Shown: positions 46,270 to 55,225, numbered from the stretch's first letter. The stretch is 64,000 nucleotides of DNA from JAPKYZ01 sp033763835 (GCA_033763835.1 JANRJS010000008.1:232138-296137); one strand, 5' to 3'. Made by a program: numbers and translations. Notes: generated by a model not told the origin, from the letters alone.

Positions 46270-46298
46270 TTGACTCGGACCGATTCGGTCCGTTATTC
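46270..46298 (+). promoter_or_regulatory. promoter with palindromic operator before TonB receptor
   Basis: TTGACT (46270-46275), then a perfect 17-bp palindrome CGGACCGATTCGGTCCG (46276-46292), then TTATTC (46293-46298). The palindrome is exactly the 17-bp spacer between -35 and -10 elements, so a dimeric repressor would occlude both. The regulator is not in the window; Rrf2-type iron-sulfur regulators use sites placed this way, but that is inference. Confidence 0.7.
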
Positions 46299-46305
46299 TC
46301 GGATC

Positions 46306-46449
46306 ACTGCAAACGAATTGCAGTAACGGCGCGCCCCGGGGCTTTTCCTGGGCAAGGGTTCACCCCGGGTGCGCCGCATCGACGAACCGGTAAGGGCTCG
46401 TGCGCCTCCAAGTGTACCGTGCGGCCCGCCGTCTCAAGGAGGCTGTGCC
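46306..46449 (+). ncRNA. structured 5' leader, candidate cis-regulatory RNA
   Basis: Between the promoter and the TonB receptor start lie about 145 nt with several helices: ACTGCAA/TTGCAGT (46306-46312, 46318-46324), GGCGC plus CCCGGGG (from 46328) against CCCCGGG and GCGCC (46363-46375), GGTTC/GAACC (46357-46361, 46384-46388), and GCCTCC (46404-46409) against GGAGGC (46438-46443). The last helix would hide the ribosome binding site. No cobalamin, TPP, SAM or FMN riboswitch consensus was recognised. Confidence 0.5.
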
Positions 46450-48444
46450 ATGAATTCCATCGCTCTCGCGGTCCTGATTTTGTCGCAAGCGGATAAGCCG
46501 GAAGCGAAGCCCGAGTTGCCGGTGATCCGCACCCAAGTCACCGTCGTTTCCGGCTCTCGCGTCGCGGAATTGCAGGACGAATCGCCGATGCGCGTGGAGG
46601 CGGTCACCGCCGAGGATATGAAGCGCACCGGGTACGAGCGATTGAGCGACGTTCTTGCCGAGATTCCAGGCGTTGTGACACGGTCCGGCTCTTCGGGATC
46701 GGTGGGCGCCGAGCAAATCCAGGGGATCGACAGCCGCCAAGTGTTGGTATTGCAGGATGGCTTGCCGGTTGTCGGCGCGCGAGGCATCAAACGCGGGCAG
46801 TTGAACCTGAACCGGCAGAGCGTCGGACGGCTGGGTCAAGTGGAGGTGGCGAAAGGCGCGGGTTCGCCGATCTACGGAACCGACGCGATCGGTGGCGTGA
46901 TCAACATGATCACTCGCGAGCCGCAAACGAGATTCGATAGCGGGTTGACGCTTTCGGGCGGGACGCTCGGGAGCTTCGACGGGCGTTACGACATCGGCAC
47001 CCGCCTCAAGAAGCTCACGCTGTTCGGCGACGTCGAGCATCACCGCGCCGATTCGTATCGTCTGATCCCTAACTCGACCACCACCGTAGGTCCGCAGTGG
47101 CATCGCAACGATGCGCTGTTCAAGTCGCGCTACCAGTTCACGGACCGGTTCGCTTTAGGCTTCACGGCGAACGCTTACTGGAATCGCGAGGACGGGCGGA
47201 ATCTCTCGGAAACCGGATTGGTCGACGGCGTTGGCCGGGATCGAATGGCGACCTACGCGTTAGTCGGCGATTTCACGCTCTCCGCTCGGACCACGCTCCA
47301 GACGCGCGGTTACACGGCGCGATATCGCGAGACGGCGACGACGGTCCCCATCGGAGGCGGTGCGACGGATTTCGCGAACCTCGACGAAGACCTGAATCGC
47401 TTGGATGCGACGCTCAGCCATCAATTCGGCAACTCGCACTTGGTCCAGGCGGGCGGGGAATGGTCGCAAAACCTCTACCGAGGACTCAATCGGCTGGTGG
47501 GCGACAACGCGGGCCAGCAGGTAACTTACTCCGATGTCTGGCTCCAAGACCGGTTTCAGTTCCGCCGGTTGACGATTACGGCCGGCGGGCGCTTCCACCG
47601 CCATTCTTTGTTCGGCAACTGGGCGGTGCCTCGCGCCGGCGTGGTCTACCGGCTGAGCGATAAGTGGATTGCCCGGGCGTCTTTCGGCAAAGGATTTCGC
47701 GCGCCGGATTTAGGGCAACTCTATTTCCGCTTCGCCAATCCGGCAAGCTTCTATCAGGTCATCGGAAATCCGAACTTGGGGCCGGAACGTTCGACGAGTT
47801 GGTCTACCGGAGTTAGTTACCGGTCGCGCCGATTCCGGGGCGGAGTTAGTCTGTTCCGCAATGACGTTTCTAACTTGATCGATAGTTACGTCGCGGGCTT
47901 TCCGCGCACGTCGCAACAGTTGGCGGACCTCATGGCCCAGTTTGGAATTCCACTTACCTTTAATCCACTCCTCGGCCGGCAGACGATTGTTTACCGCAAC
48001 CTGGCGAGCGTGTATACGCGAGGCGTCGAAATCGACGGCGAAGCGGGTATTGGTTGGGGATTCCGGGCGCGCGGCGCTTACACTTTCCTCGACGCCGAAG
48101 ATAAATCCACGGGACTCGACCTCGCGCAGCGCCATCGTCATCAGGGATTTGCCGGGATCGATTACATCAACCCGCGGGCTGGTGTGATCGCTAACGTTCG
48201 CACGACCTTCTTCAGCCGCTTCCCGCTCGTTCCGGCGTCGGGCACCTTCGGTTACGGTTACCGCCTGATCGACTTTTACGTGTCGAAGGACCTTCCGCGC
48301 GGTATCCAGATGTTTCTCGCCGTCGATAATTTGAACGATAGCCGCGACCGAAAACTCGCGCTCGCGACGCCGACGTTTGACCGCGCCGACTACGGTCGAA
48401 TGTTCCGCGTGGGCGCCCGGTACACGTTCCGCAAAACCGACTGA
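46450..48444 (+). CDS. TonB-dependent receptor, CirA/FepA/BtuB type
   Basis: Outer-membrane receptor of 664 residues for siderophore-like or vitamin-like ligands. A short signal-like segment MNSIALAVLILSQA is followed by the plug domain (VVSGSRVAELQDESPMRVEA, LAEIPGVVTRSG, QVLVLQDGLPV, GAGSPIYGTDAIGGVINMIT) and a barrel with the usual C-terminal strand ending YTFRKTD. Start ATG 46450 has GGAGG 7 nt upstream; the reading frame is open further upstream but that part is the leader. The ligand is unknown; control by a palindromic operator and a structured leader suggests nutrient-responsive uptake. Confidence 0.9.
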   Translation: MNSIALAVLILSQADKPEAKPELPVIRTQVTVVSGSRVAELQDESPMRVEAVTAEDMKRTGYERLSDVLAEIPGVVTRSGSSGSVGAEQIQGIDSRQVLVLQDGLPVVGARGIKRGQLNLNRQSVGRLGQVEVAKGAGSPIYGTDAIGGVINMITREPQTRFDSGLTLSGGTLGSFDGRYDIGTRLKKLTLFGDVEHHRADSYRLIPNSTTTVGPQWHRNDALFKSRYQFTDRFALGFTANAYWNREDGRNLSETGLVDGVGRDRMATYALVGDFTLSARTTLQTRGYTARYRETATTVPIGGGATDFANLDEDLNRLDATLSHQFGNSHLVQAGGEWSQNLYRGLNRLVGDNAGQQVTYSDVWLQDRFQFRRLTITAGGRFHRHSLFGNWAVPRAGVVYRLSDKWIARASFGKGFRAPDLGQLYFRFANPASFYQVIGNPNLGPERSTSWSTGVSYRSRRFRGGVSLFRNDVSNLIDSYVAGFPRTSQQLADLMAQFGIPLTFNPLLGRQTIVYRNLASVYTRGVEIDGEAGIGWGFRARGAYTFLDAEDKSTGLDLAQRHRHQGFAGIDYINPRAGVIANVRTTFFSRFPLVPASGTFGYGYRLIDFYVSKDLPRGIQMFLAVDNLNDSRDRKLALATPTFDRADYGRMFRVGARYTFRKTD

Positions 48445-48471
48445 GGGACTGGCGTCTTTCCGCATCGGTGA

Positions 48472-48477
48472 TACGAT
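48472..48477 (+). promoter_or_regulatory. -10 element of the Oar-like receptor (leaderless)
   Basis: TACGAT ends 7 nt before ATG 48485, with TCGGCGC between and no ribosome binding sequence. The upstream gene ends at 48444, so the second receptor has its own promoter. Confidence 0.4.
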
Positions 48478-48484
48478 TCGGCGC

Positions 48485-51400
48485 ATGAGGCTCGCGCTTT
48501 CGTTCCTCCTTGTTTCCGCCGCTTGGGCGCAGTCGATCACCGGTTCCTTATCGGGTACGGTGACCGATCCCTCCGACGCGGTGATCGCCGGCGCCAACGT
48601 GATTCTCGTCAGCGAAGCCACGGGCGCGGAACGCACGGCACAGACCGCCGAAACCGGCCGCTTCTTTTTCGGGTCGTTGCAGCCGGGCGTCTACACGTTG
48701 CGGGTGACCGCGCCAGGTTTTCGCGGGCTGGAGCGCACGAAGATCAATGTCTCCGCCGCGGAAACCGTGAGTCTGGCCGACCTGAAGCTCGCCGTGGGTC
48801 AAGTGACCGACGCTATCCAAGTGCGGGAGCAGGCGGTGGTGGTGCAGAGCCAGACCGCGGAACGTGCGGGCGTGCTGACCGGTTCGCAAGTCCAGAATCT
48901 CGCGATTCGCGGACGCAACGTCACTTCCCTAGTTTCACTGCTGCCCGGCGTGGTGGATTTGGACGAACCGGAAAACCTCGCAGTTAACTGGAATTTCAAT
49001 GTTCAAGGGAATCGCCGGAATACGAATAACCTGACCATTGACGGCGCGACGGTCAACGCCATCGGCAATAACTTCAACGCCGTGGTTAGCGTATCGATGG
49101 ATGCTGTAGCCGAAGTCAAGGTATTGCTGTCGAACTATCAGGCCGAGTATGGCCGCATGTCCGGAGCGAATGTGGCCCTGGTCACCAAATCCGGCAGCCG
49201 GGAGTTTCATGGCTTGGCGAGTTACTTCAAGCGCAACGAGTGGCTGAACGCCAACGACTATTTCAATAACTTCCTGGGCAGACCGCGGCCCCGGTACCGG
49301 TTCGACACCTGGAATTACCAGTTAGGCGGACCGGTCTACATCCCGAAGTTATTCAACCGGTCGAAAGACAAGCTGTTTTTCTTTTGGAGCCAGGAATTCT
49401 GGCCGCTTTCCGTGCCCACGGCGATCGCGCAGCGTACAACGCCCACGCAGTTGGAGCGTAACGGGAACTTCTCCCAATCGATCGACGTCAACAATGCGCT
49501 GATTGTCGTTCGCGATCCATTCAACAATCGCTCTCCCTTTCCCGGTAACGTCGTTCCGGCGAATCGAATCGACGCGAACGGACGCGCACTTCTCAATTTT
49601 CTGCCGCAGCCGAACTTTACCGACAGGGCGATCTCGCGGGGGAACTATAACTACGTATTTCAAGATGTTGTCGATCAGCCAAAGCGCACGGATACTCTCA
49701 AGATCGACTACAACCTGAATTCGAATAACTTACTTACTTTCTCCTACAGCGCCCGGGACGACATTAACGACGGTAAAGTCGGAATCCCGGCGGGTACGGG
49801 GAATTACGATGTATTCCGGCAACGTTCGGAGAACTTCGGCAAGTTATTCCTGGCGCGGTATCAGAAGATATTCTCACCGACGCTGATTAACGAGTTTAAC
49901 GGGTCTTACTCCACTCGCCCTCTCAATAACGCGATCGCGGACGACGCGTTGCGGTCGATCCAACGCGACACAGTGGGATTCTCGCTCGGGCAGCTATACC
50001 CTCAGAACAATCCGCAGAACTTGATTCCGAATATGTCTTTCGGGGGCGTTCCCAATGCAGTAGCCGTGTCGATGGACGGACGCACGCCCTTAACCACGAC
50101 TCACGAGATTATTTCGGTGTCGAACAACCTGACGAAAACGTTCGCGAAGCACACTTTGAAGCTCGGCTTTTACTACGACCGGCTGTGGGCCGCGAATCAG
50201 GCGATCGGCGGAGCATTCAACGGCGAGTTTAATTTCGGGCGCAACGTAAACAATCCGCTCGAAACCGATTATGCGTTCTCGAACGCGATACTGGGAGTGT
50301 TCGCGCAATATGACGAGCCAACCGGCCGTCCGTTTCCGGTCAACTACGCCACGAACACGGAATGGTTCGTTCAAGACAACTGGAAAGTTACGCGTAAACT
50401 CAGCCTCGATTACGGAATGCGATTTCATTGGCTGCCGCAATCGTGGATCAATGGCGATGCGATGTCCGGATTTCGCGCGGACAAATACAACCCAGCGCAA
50501 GCCGTGCGCCTGATCGAGCCTTTCCGGCAAGGCACGGCGCGCGTGGGACGCAATCCGAACACGGGCGAAATCGTTCCCGCGACGTTGATCGGAGCGGTCG
50601 CCCCGGGGCGCGGCAATCCCGCCAACGGCATGGTTTCGCCGCTCACCGATCCGTCGATCCCGCGATCTTTGATGGCCGAGCCAGGCGTGCTGTTAGCGCC
50701 ACGGTTCGGCTTCGCCTACGACGTGAAAGGCGACGGCAAGACGGCGATCCGCGGCGGCTTCGGCTACTTCTATAACCGCATGTCGCACGGCGTCGTGTTG
50801 ACCGATTACTCGATTCAGCCGCCGTTGGTGGATCGCCCCAGCGTGTTCTTTGGAACGATGAGCGGCCTGCGGAACGCGAGCGGCGTTCTGTTTCCCGCTA
50901 ATGTTCTCGGGCTCGATCCGAACGCGAAGGTTCCGAGAGTGATGAATTTTTCGCTGTCGGTCCAACGTGAAATCGGTTTCGCGACGATCCTCGACATCGG
51001 CTATGTCGGCTCGCTCGGCCGCAACTTGCTGTGGCAGCGCAACCTAAATTCGATCGCGCTGGGAACTAACTTCCTGCCGTCTTCACAAGACCCGACGACG
51101 AACACGGCGCTGCCGGTCAATTTCTTGCGTCCTTATCCAGGTTGGGGTAACCTAAATCTCCGCGAGCCCGCCGGCTCGTCGAACTACCATTCTCTTCAAG
51201 CGTCGTTGAACCGGCGATTTTCTTCGCGAATCCAGTACGGAGTTAGTTATACCTGGTCGAAGTCGCTCGATTACAACTCCGACGACGGTAACAACGTTTC
51301 GAACATTATTCCGGTGCGTGTTTGGAACTACGGATTATCGGCGTATGACCGCACTCACGTTCTGAAAGTAAATTGGCTGTACGACTTGCCGGGATGGCGC

Positions 51401-51907
51401 AGCGGCCCCCGGGCGGTACGTTGGGCGATTAACGATTGGCAGTTTTCGGGCATTTTCACGGCGAGTACCGGCGCTCCACTTGGGATCGGATTCACAACGG
51501 TCAACCCCATCGATATCACGGGCTCGCCGACCGAGGGCGCCCGCGTCGTGCTAACCGGGGAGCCCAGTTTGAAAGCCGTCGACCGTTACTTCAATCGATG
51601 GTTCGACACGAGCGTAGTGCAGCGTCCGGCGGTGGGCACGATCGGCAACGCGGCCCGCACCAACATTCGCGGTCCTGGAATCTTTAATTGGGATTTGACG
51701 GCTTACAAGAACTTCCGCTGGCGCGAACGTCTCAATACGCAACTGCGTGGCGAGTTTTACAATGCGCTTAATCAGACGCAGTTTTCGGCGGTGGACACAA
51801 CGGCGCGGTTCGATGCCGCCGGGCGCCAGGTGAACACACAACTCGGGCAAATCACCGCGACCCGGCCCGCGCGCCGCATTCAATTGGCGTTGCGCATCAC
51901 GTTCTGA
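48485..51907 (+). CDS. Oar-like TonB-dependent receptor with carboxypeptidase regulatory-like domain
   Basis: 1140-residue outer-membrane protein. Signal peptide MRLALSFLLVSAAWAQ; an N-terminal CarboxypepD_reg-like domain (TGSLSGTVTDPSDAVIAGAN, TGRFFFGSLQPGVYTLRVTA); the plug (RNVTSLVSLLPGVVDLD, NNLTIDGATVNA, NYQAEYGRMSGANVALVTKS) and a long barrel ending QLALRITF. This architecture is highly amplified in Acidobacteria and is linked to uptake of oligosaccharides or peptides. ATG 48485; TACGAT ends 7 nt upstream. Confidence 0.92.
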   Translation: MRLALSFLLVSAAWAQSITGSLSGTVTDPSDAVIAGANVILVSEATGAERTAQTAETGRFFFGSLQPGVYTLRVTAPGFRGLERTKINVSAAETVSLADLKLAVGQVTDAIQVREQAVVVQSQTAERAGVLTGSQVQNLAIRGRNVTSLVSLLPGVVDLDEPENLAVNWNFNVQGNRRNTNNLTIDGATVNAIGNNFNAVVSVSMDAVAEVKVLLSNYQAEYGRMSGANVALVTKSGSREFHGLASYFKRNEWLNANDYFNNFLGRPRPRYRFDTWNYQLGGPVYIPKLFNRSKDKLFFFWSQEFWPLSVPTAIAQRTTPTQLERNGNFSQSIDVNNALIVVRDPFNNRSPFPGNVVPANRIDANGRALLNFLPQPNFTDRAISRGNYNYVFQDVVDQPKRTDTLKIDYNLNSNNLLTFSYSARDDINDGKVGIPAGTGNYDVFRQRSENFGKLFLARYQKIFSPTLINEFNGSYSTRPLNNAIADDALRSIQRDTVGFSLGQLYPQNNPQNLIPNMSFGGVPNAVAVSMDGRTPLTTTHEIISVSNNLTKTFAKHTLKLGFYYDRLWAANQAIGGAFNGEFNFGRNVNNPLETDYAFSNAILGVFAQYDEPTGRPFPVNYATNTEWFVQDNWKVTRKLSLDYGMRFHWLPQSWINGDAMSGFRADKYNPAQAVRLIEPFRQGTARVGRNPNTGEIVPATLIGAVAPGRGNPANGMVSPLTDPSIPRSLMAEPGVLLAPRFGFAYDVKGDGKTAIRGGFGYFYNRMSHGVVLTDYSIQPPLVDRPSVFFGTMSGLRNASGVLFPANVLGLDPNAKVPRVMNFSLSVQREIGFATILDIGYVGSLGRNLLWQRNLNSIALGTNFLPSSQDPTTNTALPVNFLRPYPGWGNLNLREPAGSSNYHSLQASLNRRFSSRIQYGVSYTWSKSLDYNSDDGNNVSNIIPVRVWNYGLSAYDRTHVLKVNWLYDLPGWRSGPRAVRWAINDWQFSGIFTASTGAPLGIGFTTVNPIDITGSPTEGARVVLTGEPSLKAVDRYFNRWFDTSVVQRPAVGTIGNAARTNIRGPGIFNWDLTAYKNFRWRERLNTQLRGEFYNALNQTQFSAVDTTARFDAAGRQVNTQLGQITATRPARRIQLALRITF

Positions 51908-51931
51908 GTAACTTCCGCTACCGTTAGAAAG

Positions 51932-53299
51932 ATGTCCTGGGCCTACCTCGAAGACGCCTCCGGCTACCGCGGCCACGCGGAGGAAGTGCTGGTTCCGAAG
52001 ACCGAAGCGGAGCTAATCGAAATCGTGGCGCGCGCGGCGGCGACGAAAACTCCTATTACCATCGCCGGCGCGGGTAGCGGACTGACGGGCGGGCGCTGCC
52101 CGGACGGCGGCTGGCTGATCTCGCTCGAGAAGTTCAAGAAGATCGATATCCAGCCCGGCTTCGCGATTTGTGGCGCGGGCGTGCATCTGATGGATTTGCA
52201 CGCGGCGGCGCGGATGGCGGGGCAGTTCTATCCGCCCGATCCCACCGAAACGCTCGCGGCGATCGGCGGCACGATCGCTTGCAATGCCTCGGGCTCGCGG
52301 AGTTTCAAGTTTGGGGCGACGCGCCGCTGGGTGGATCGTCTTCGCGTGGTCCTTACTACGGGCCGCGTATTAGACGTAGAACGCGGGGATAAGATCGATT
52401 TCGACGTGCCCGAAATTCCCCGGCCGTTGGCGCGCAAGCATTCGGCGGGCTATCCGCTGGCACCGGGCATGGACTGGGTCGATTTGTTCTGCGGATCGGA
52501 GGGCACGCTCGGCATCGTCGTCGAAGCGACTCTGAAACTGCTGCCCGCGCCCAAAACAATTTTGGCCGGGATCGTTTTTTTCGGCGACGAGGAGCGGGCG
52601 CTCGACGCACTCGATGCGTGGCGGTCCGTCGAGGGGCTGCGGATGCTCGAGTTCGTCGATGGTGCGGCTCTCGATCTGATTCGCACGAAGCACACGGAGC
52701 TACCCGAAGCCGCGCGCGCGGCGCTGATCGTCGAGCAGGGCGACACGACGGACTCGGATGTCGAGGCTTGGGCGGAGCGGCTGGAACGGTACGGCGCTCT
52801 CGCCGATATTTCGTGGTTCGGTTCGACGGACGCCGATCGAGAGCGGTTCCGCAAGTTCCGTCACTCGCTGCCGGAGACCGTACTTGCGACGGTCGAGAAG
52901 CGCGGGCTGATGAAACTCGGCAGCGATTTTGCGGTGCCGGTCGGGAAGGATCGCGAAATTCTGCGTTACTACCGGGAGCGGCTCGACGCCGATTATCGGG
53001 GCTTATACTGCATCTTCGGACACGTGGGCGACGCGCATCACCATGTGAATCTACTGCCCGCCGACAAGCGGGAGTTCGAAATCGGCGTGCGGCTGTTCGA
53101 CGAGTTCGCGAAGAAGGCCGTCGAGATGGGTGGTACCGTCGCTGCGGAGCACGGGCTCGGCAAGCGCAAGCGCCACTACTTGGGCTTCCAGTACACGCCG
53201 GACCAGATTGCGGCCATGCAGGCGGTGAAGCGGCGGCTCGACCCCGATTGGCTGTTGGGAAGGGGAACGCTGTTCGAGGTCCCGGCGGAGTTCGTCTAG
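51932..53299 (+). CDS. FAD-binding oxidase, GlcD/D-lactate dehydrogenase type
   Basis: FAD-linked 2-hydroxyacid oxidoreductase of 455 residues. PCMH-type FAD domain: ITIAGAGSGLTGGRCPDGGW and GGTIACNASGSRSFKFGATR bind FAD; FCGSEGTLGIVVEATLKLLP completes it; the C-terminal cap has HVGDAHHHVNLLP and AAEHGLGKRKRHYL with metal-binding histidines. It probably oxidises D-lactate, glycolate or a related 2-hydroxyacid; no glcE or glcF is adjacent. Its stop shares CTAG with the convergent Uma2 gene. Confidence 0.88.
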   Translation: MSWAYLEDASGYRGHAEEVLVPKTEAELIEIVARAAATKTPITIAGAGSGLTGGRCPDGGWLISLEKFKKIDIQPGFAICGAGVHLMDLHAAARMAGQFYPPDPTETLAAIGGTIACNASGSRSFKFGATRRWVDRLRVVLTTGRVLDVERGDKIDFDVPEIPRPLARKHSAGYPLAPGMDWVDLFCGSEGTLGIVVEATLKLLPAPKTILAGIVFFGDEERALDALDAWRSVEGLRMLEFVDGAALDLIRTKHTELPEAARAALIVEQGDTTDSDVEAWAERLERYGALADISWFGSTDADRERFRKFRHSLPETVLATVEKRGLMKLGSDFAVPVGKDREILRYYRERLDADYRGLYCIFGHVGDAHHHVNLLPADKREFEIGVRLFDEFAKKAVEMGGTVAAEHGLGKRKRHYLGFQYTPDQIAAMQAVKRRLDPDWLLGRGTLFEVPAEFV

Positions 53300-53787
53300 C
53301 TAGCCGGTCCGAAGACGTCCTCGGGGCCAAAGGAAGCGTCGTGCTCGGGGATTTCGAGGCGGGCGACGGCGTTCAAGCCCAGAGGACCAAGCACGTACAT
53401 CGCGCGCGATTCCGGGTCGAGCACCCAAATATGCTTCACGCCGAAAGCTTCATACTCGCGGCACTTGGCGATCACGTCTTTCATGCGTTCGCTGGGCGAG
53501 AGAAGTTCGATGGTGACGAGCGGGGGATGCTTGGGGAACAACCCCTTGGGCTTTGTCAGGAAGATAGACACGTCAGGTATGCGAACCCGATGACCCATGG
53601 GCAAACCGAGTTGGGCACCGGCCCACAAACCGGCATCTTCGACCGAACGCAAGATTCGCGAGGTTGCTTCGGTATGAGGTATGTTCAGCATTTCCCTCTC
53701 CACCAACTCTCCGTCCACCCATTCCGGCGCCCATTCGTAGTCGGTCGAGAGGTATTCTTCCAGCGAGATCGCGGTTGTCGTCGCCAT
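53296..53787 (-). CDS. Uma2 family (DUF820) PD-(D/E)xK nuclease-like protein
   Basis: 163-residue protein of the widespread Uma2 family. DGELVEREM, RIPDVSIF (catalytic Asp), TIELLSPSERMKDVIAK (Glu ... Lys) and EYEAFGVKHIWVLDP are the family motifs of a PD-(D/E)xK nuclease core. Function is not settled. Its start codon is preceded by a 17-bp tandem duplication shared with the next gene. Confidence 0.9.
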   Translation of the reverse strand: MATTTAISLEEYLSTDYEWAPEWVDGELVEREMLNIPHTEATSRILRSVEDAGLWAGAQLGLPMGHRVRIPDVSIFLTKPKGLFPKHPPLVTIELLSPSERMKDVIAKCREYEAFGVKHIWVLDPESRAMYVLGPLGLNAVARLEIPEHDASFGPEDVFGPAS

Positions 53788-53796
53788 AACCCGATC

Positions 53797-53830
53797 TTAG
53801 TCCAGCTTCGGGGTTAGTCCAGCTTCGGCC
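53797..53830. repeat. 17-bp tandem duplication
   Basis: Two copies of a 17-bp unit beginning TTAGTCCAGCTTCGG (53797-53813 and 53814-53830), identical over the first 15 bases. The second copy contains the stop of the ArnT-like gene (complement of TTA at 53814). Looks like a recent slippage duplication next to the Uma2 start. Confidence 0.75.
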
Positions 53831-55205
53831 CGAACATCAGCAGCGGCTGTTCGGTGTCGCGTTGGAAGAGGCGCACGGGGCGAGGCTCGTAAATGCACTC
53901 GGGCACGGGGCGGCCCAAGTAATAATTGAGGCCGTAGCGCCAACTGCGATGGAGCTGTTCAATGCACACTTGATCGCGCTGGCGGGCGATCTGCAGCCAC
54001 ATGCCGCGGGCGCTTGCCCGTTCGTCGAGCAACGGAAACACGCGCATCCCGAGCAACGTCACGCACAGCACGGTGACTCCACCCACCGCCAGTTCCCGCT
54101 TCCACAGTCCCGCGACAACGCCCGCCGCGCCCACGGCGAGCATTGCGAGTAACGGCCATGCGAACGTCGCGCGTGAGAGTCCTCCGGCCAACGCTTCCGG
54201 CAGCACCGCCGCTGCGACCGGTGTCAGGCAGAGCAGCGCTCCGCAGGCTGCCGCCCAGACCTTAGGTTGCGCCGCACGTGAAATGGCGATTCCTAACAAC
54301 GCCGCCAGCGGTGGCAGGAGCGGCAACGCGTAGCCCGGCAATTTGTTGCGCGATGCCGAGAGGAACAGCAAACCCCAGACCAGCCACATCCAGAGGAACG
54401 CCTCACGCCTATCCGCCGGGCGGCGTAGAAGGGCGACCAGCGGCGTCCATGGAAATAACCCGGCCAGCAGCACCGGAACGAAGAACCACCATGGCTGCAC
54501 GTGCTGCAAAGCTCCTTCGGCGAATCGCGAGAAATGGTGCTTGACGAAAAACTCGTTCAGGAAGACCGCCCCATGCCGCAGCGTCACGGCGGCATACCAA
54601 GGTAAGGCGACGATCGCGACGCCCATCAGGGCTACCGGAAACTTGCGCCATTCATGCCGCAGCCACCATGCCACCGGAATGGCCAGCACCAATCCCACCA
54701 AGCCTTTCGCAAGCATGGCGACGCCGAGCAAGACTCCGCACATCGCCAAGTTGCCGCGCAGCGCGAATAGCATCGCCGCCGAAAACGACGCAGCGAGCGG
54801 CATATCCATCACCGCAATGCGCGCCTCGGCGATCCAGGCGATCGAGGTCGCGAGAATCGTGGTGGACGACAGCGCGATTTGCGGCGAGAACTCGCGCGCA
54901 AGGGTCCGGTAGAAGAACCACACCAACGCCGCCGCGCAGAGAGCGTTAAACAGGCGCGGCGAGAGGTCGTCGCCCAGCCCCAACTTGAAGGCCAGCGCCT
55001 GCCCCCAGTATTCGAGCGCCGGTTTCTCGAACCACGCGTCGCCCCACAGCCGTGGCGTAATCCAATCGCCGGTAACCGCCATGTCGCGCGCCACCGAGGC
55101 GTAGCGCGGCTCGTCCGGACCGATCAATCCGACGCTTGTCAAGCCATGAAAGTAGAGGAAGTAGAGGACCACTCCCGCGGCCGCAAACCGCAGAGGACGA
55201 GGCAC
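53814..55205 (-). CDS. membrane glycosyltransferase, ArnT/GT39-like
   Basis: 463-residue polytopic membrane protein with about ten helices. GPDEPRYASVARDMAVTGDW carries the DEPRYA motif of ArnT-type lipid-A aminoarabinose transferases, and GDAWFEKPALEYWGQALAFK the KPPL-like loop (FEKPAL). Probably transfers a sugar from a polyprenyl phosphate to an outer-membrane or periplasmic acceptor. Start GTG 55205 with TATACT ending 6 nt upstream, divergent from the HIT-like gene. Confidence 0.85.
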   Translation of the reverse strand: MPRPLRFAAAGVVLYFLYFHGLTSVGLIGPDEPRYASVARDMAVTGDWITPRLWGDAWFEKPALEYWGQALAFKLGLGDDLSPRLFNALCAAALVWFFYRTLAREFSPQIALSSTTILATSIAWIAEARIAVMDMPLAASFSAAMLFALRGNLAMCGVLLGVAMLAKGLVGLVLAIPVAWWLRHEWRKFPVALMGVAIVALPWYAAVTLRHGAVFLNEFFVKHHFSRFAEGALQHVQPWWFFVPVLLAGLFPWTPLVALLRRPADRREAFLWMWLVWGLLFLSASRNKLPGYALPLLPPLAALLGIAISRAAQPKVWAAACGALLCLTPVAAAVLPEALAGGLSRATFAWPLLAMLAVGAAGVVAGLWKRELAVGGVTVLCVTLLGMRVFPLLDERASARGMWLQIARQRDQVCIEQLHRSWRYGLNYYLGRPVPECIYEPRPVRLFQRDTEQPLLMFGPKLD

Positions 55206-55211
55206 GTGCCC

Positions 55212-55219
55212 AGTATAAT
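55212..55219. promoter_or_regulatory. overlapping divergent -10 hexamers (ArnT-like and HIT-like genes)
   Basis: TATAAT (55214-55219, plus) ends 6 nt before ATG 55226; TATACT (55217-55212, minus) ends 6 nt before GTG 55205. The hexamers overlap by 4 bp in a 20-bp gap. No room for any leader or ribosome binding site on either side. GGCACGTGCC next to it (55201-55210) is a palindrome but overlaps the coding start. Confidence 0.6.
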
Positions 55220-55225
55220 GAGCGG

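Noticed and set aside
46306..46449. Cobalamin riboswitch in front of the TonB receptor
   Set aside because: AAGGAGGCTGTGCC near the start only vaguely resembles a B12 box and the conserved upstream core of that riboswitch is absent.
46360..47103. Minus-strand frame opposite the TonB receptor and its leader
   Set aside because: No start signal, poor composition, and the plus-strand plug domain is clear.
55201..55210. GGCACGTGCC palindrome as an operator
   Set aside because: It overlaps the coding start of the ArnT-like gene and a 10-bp GC palindrome is expected by chance in a 64-kb GC-rich window.
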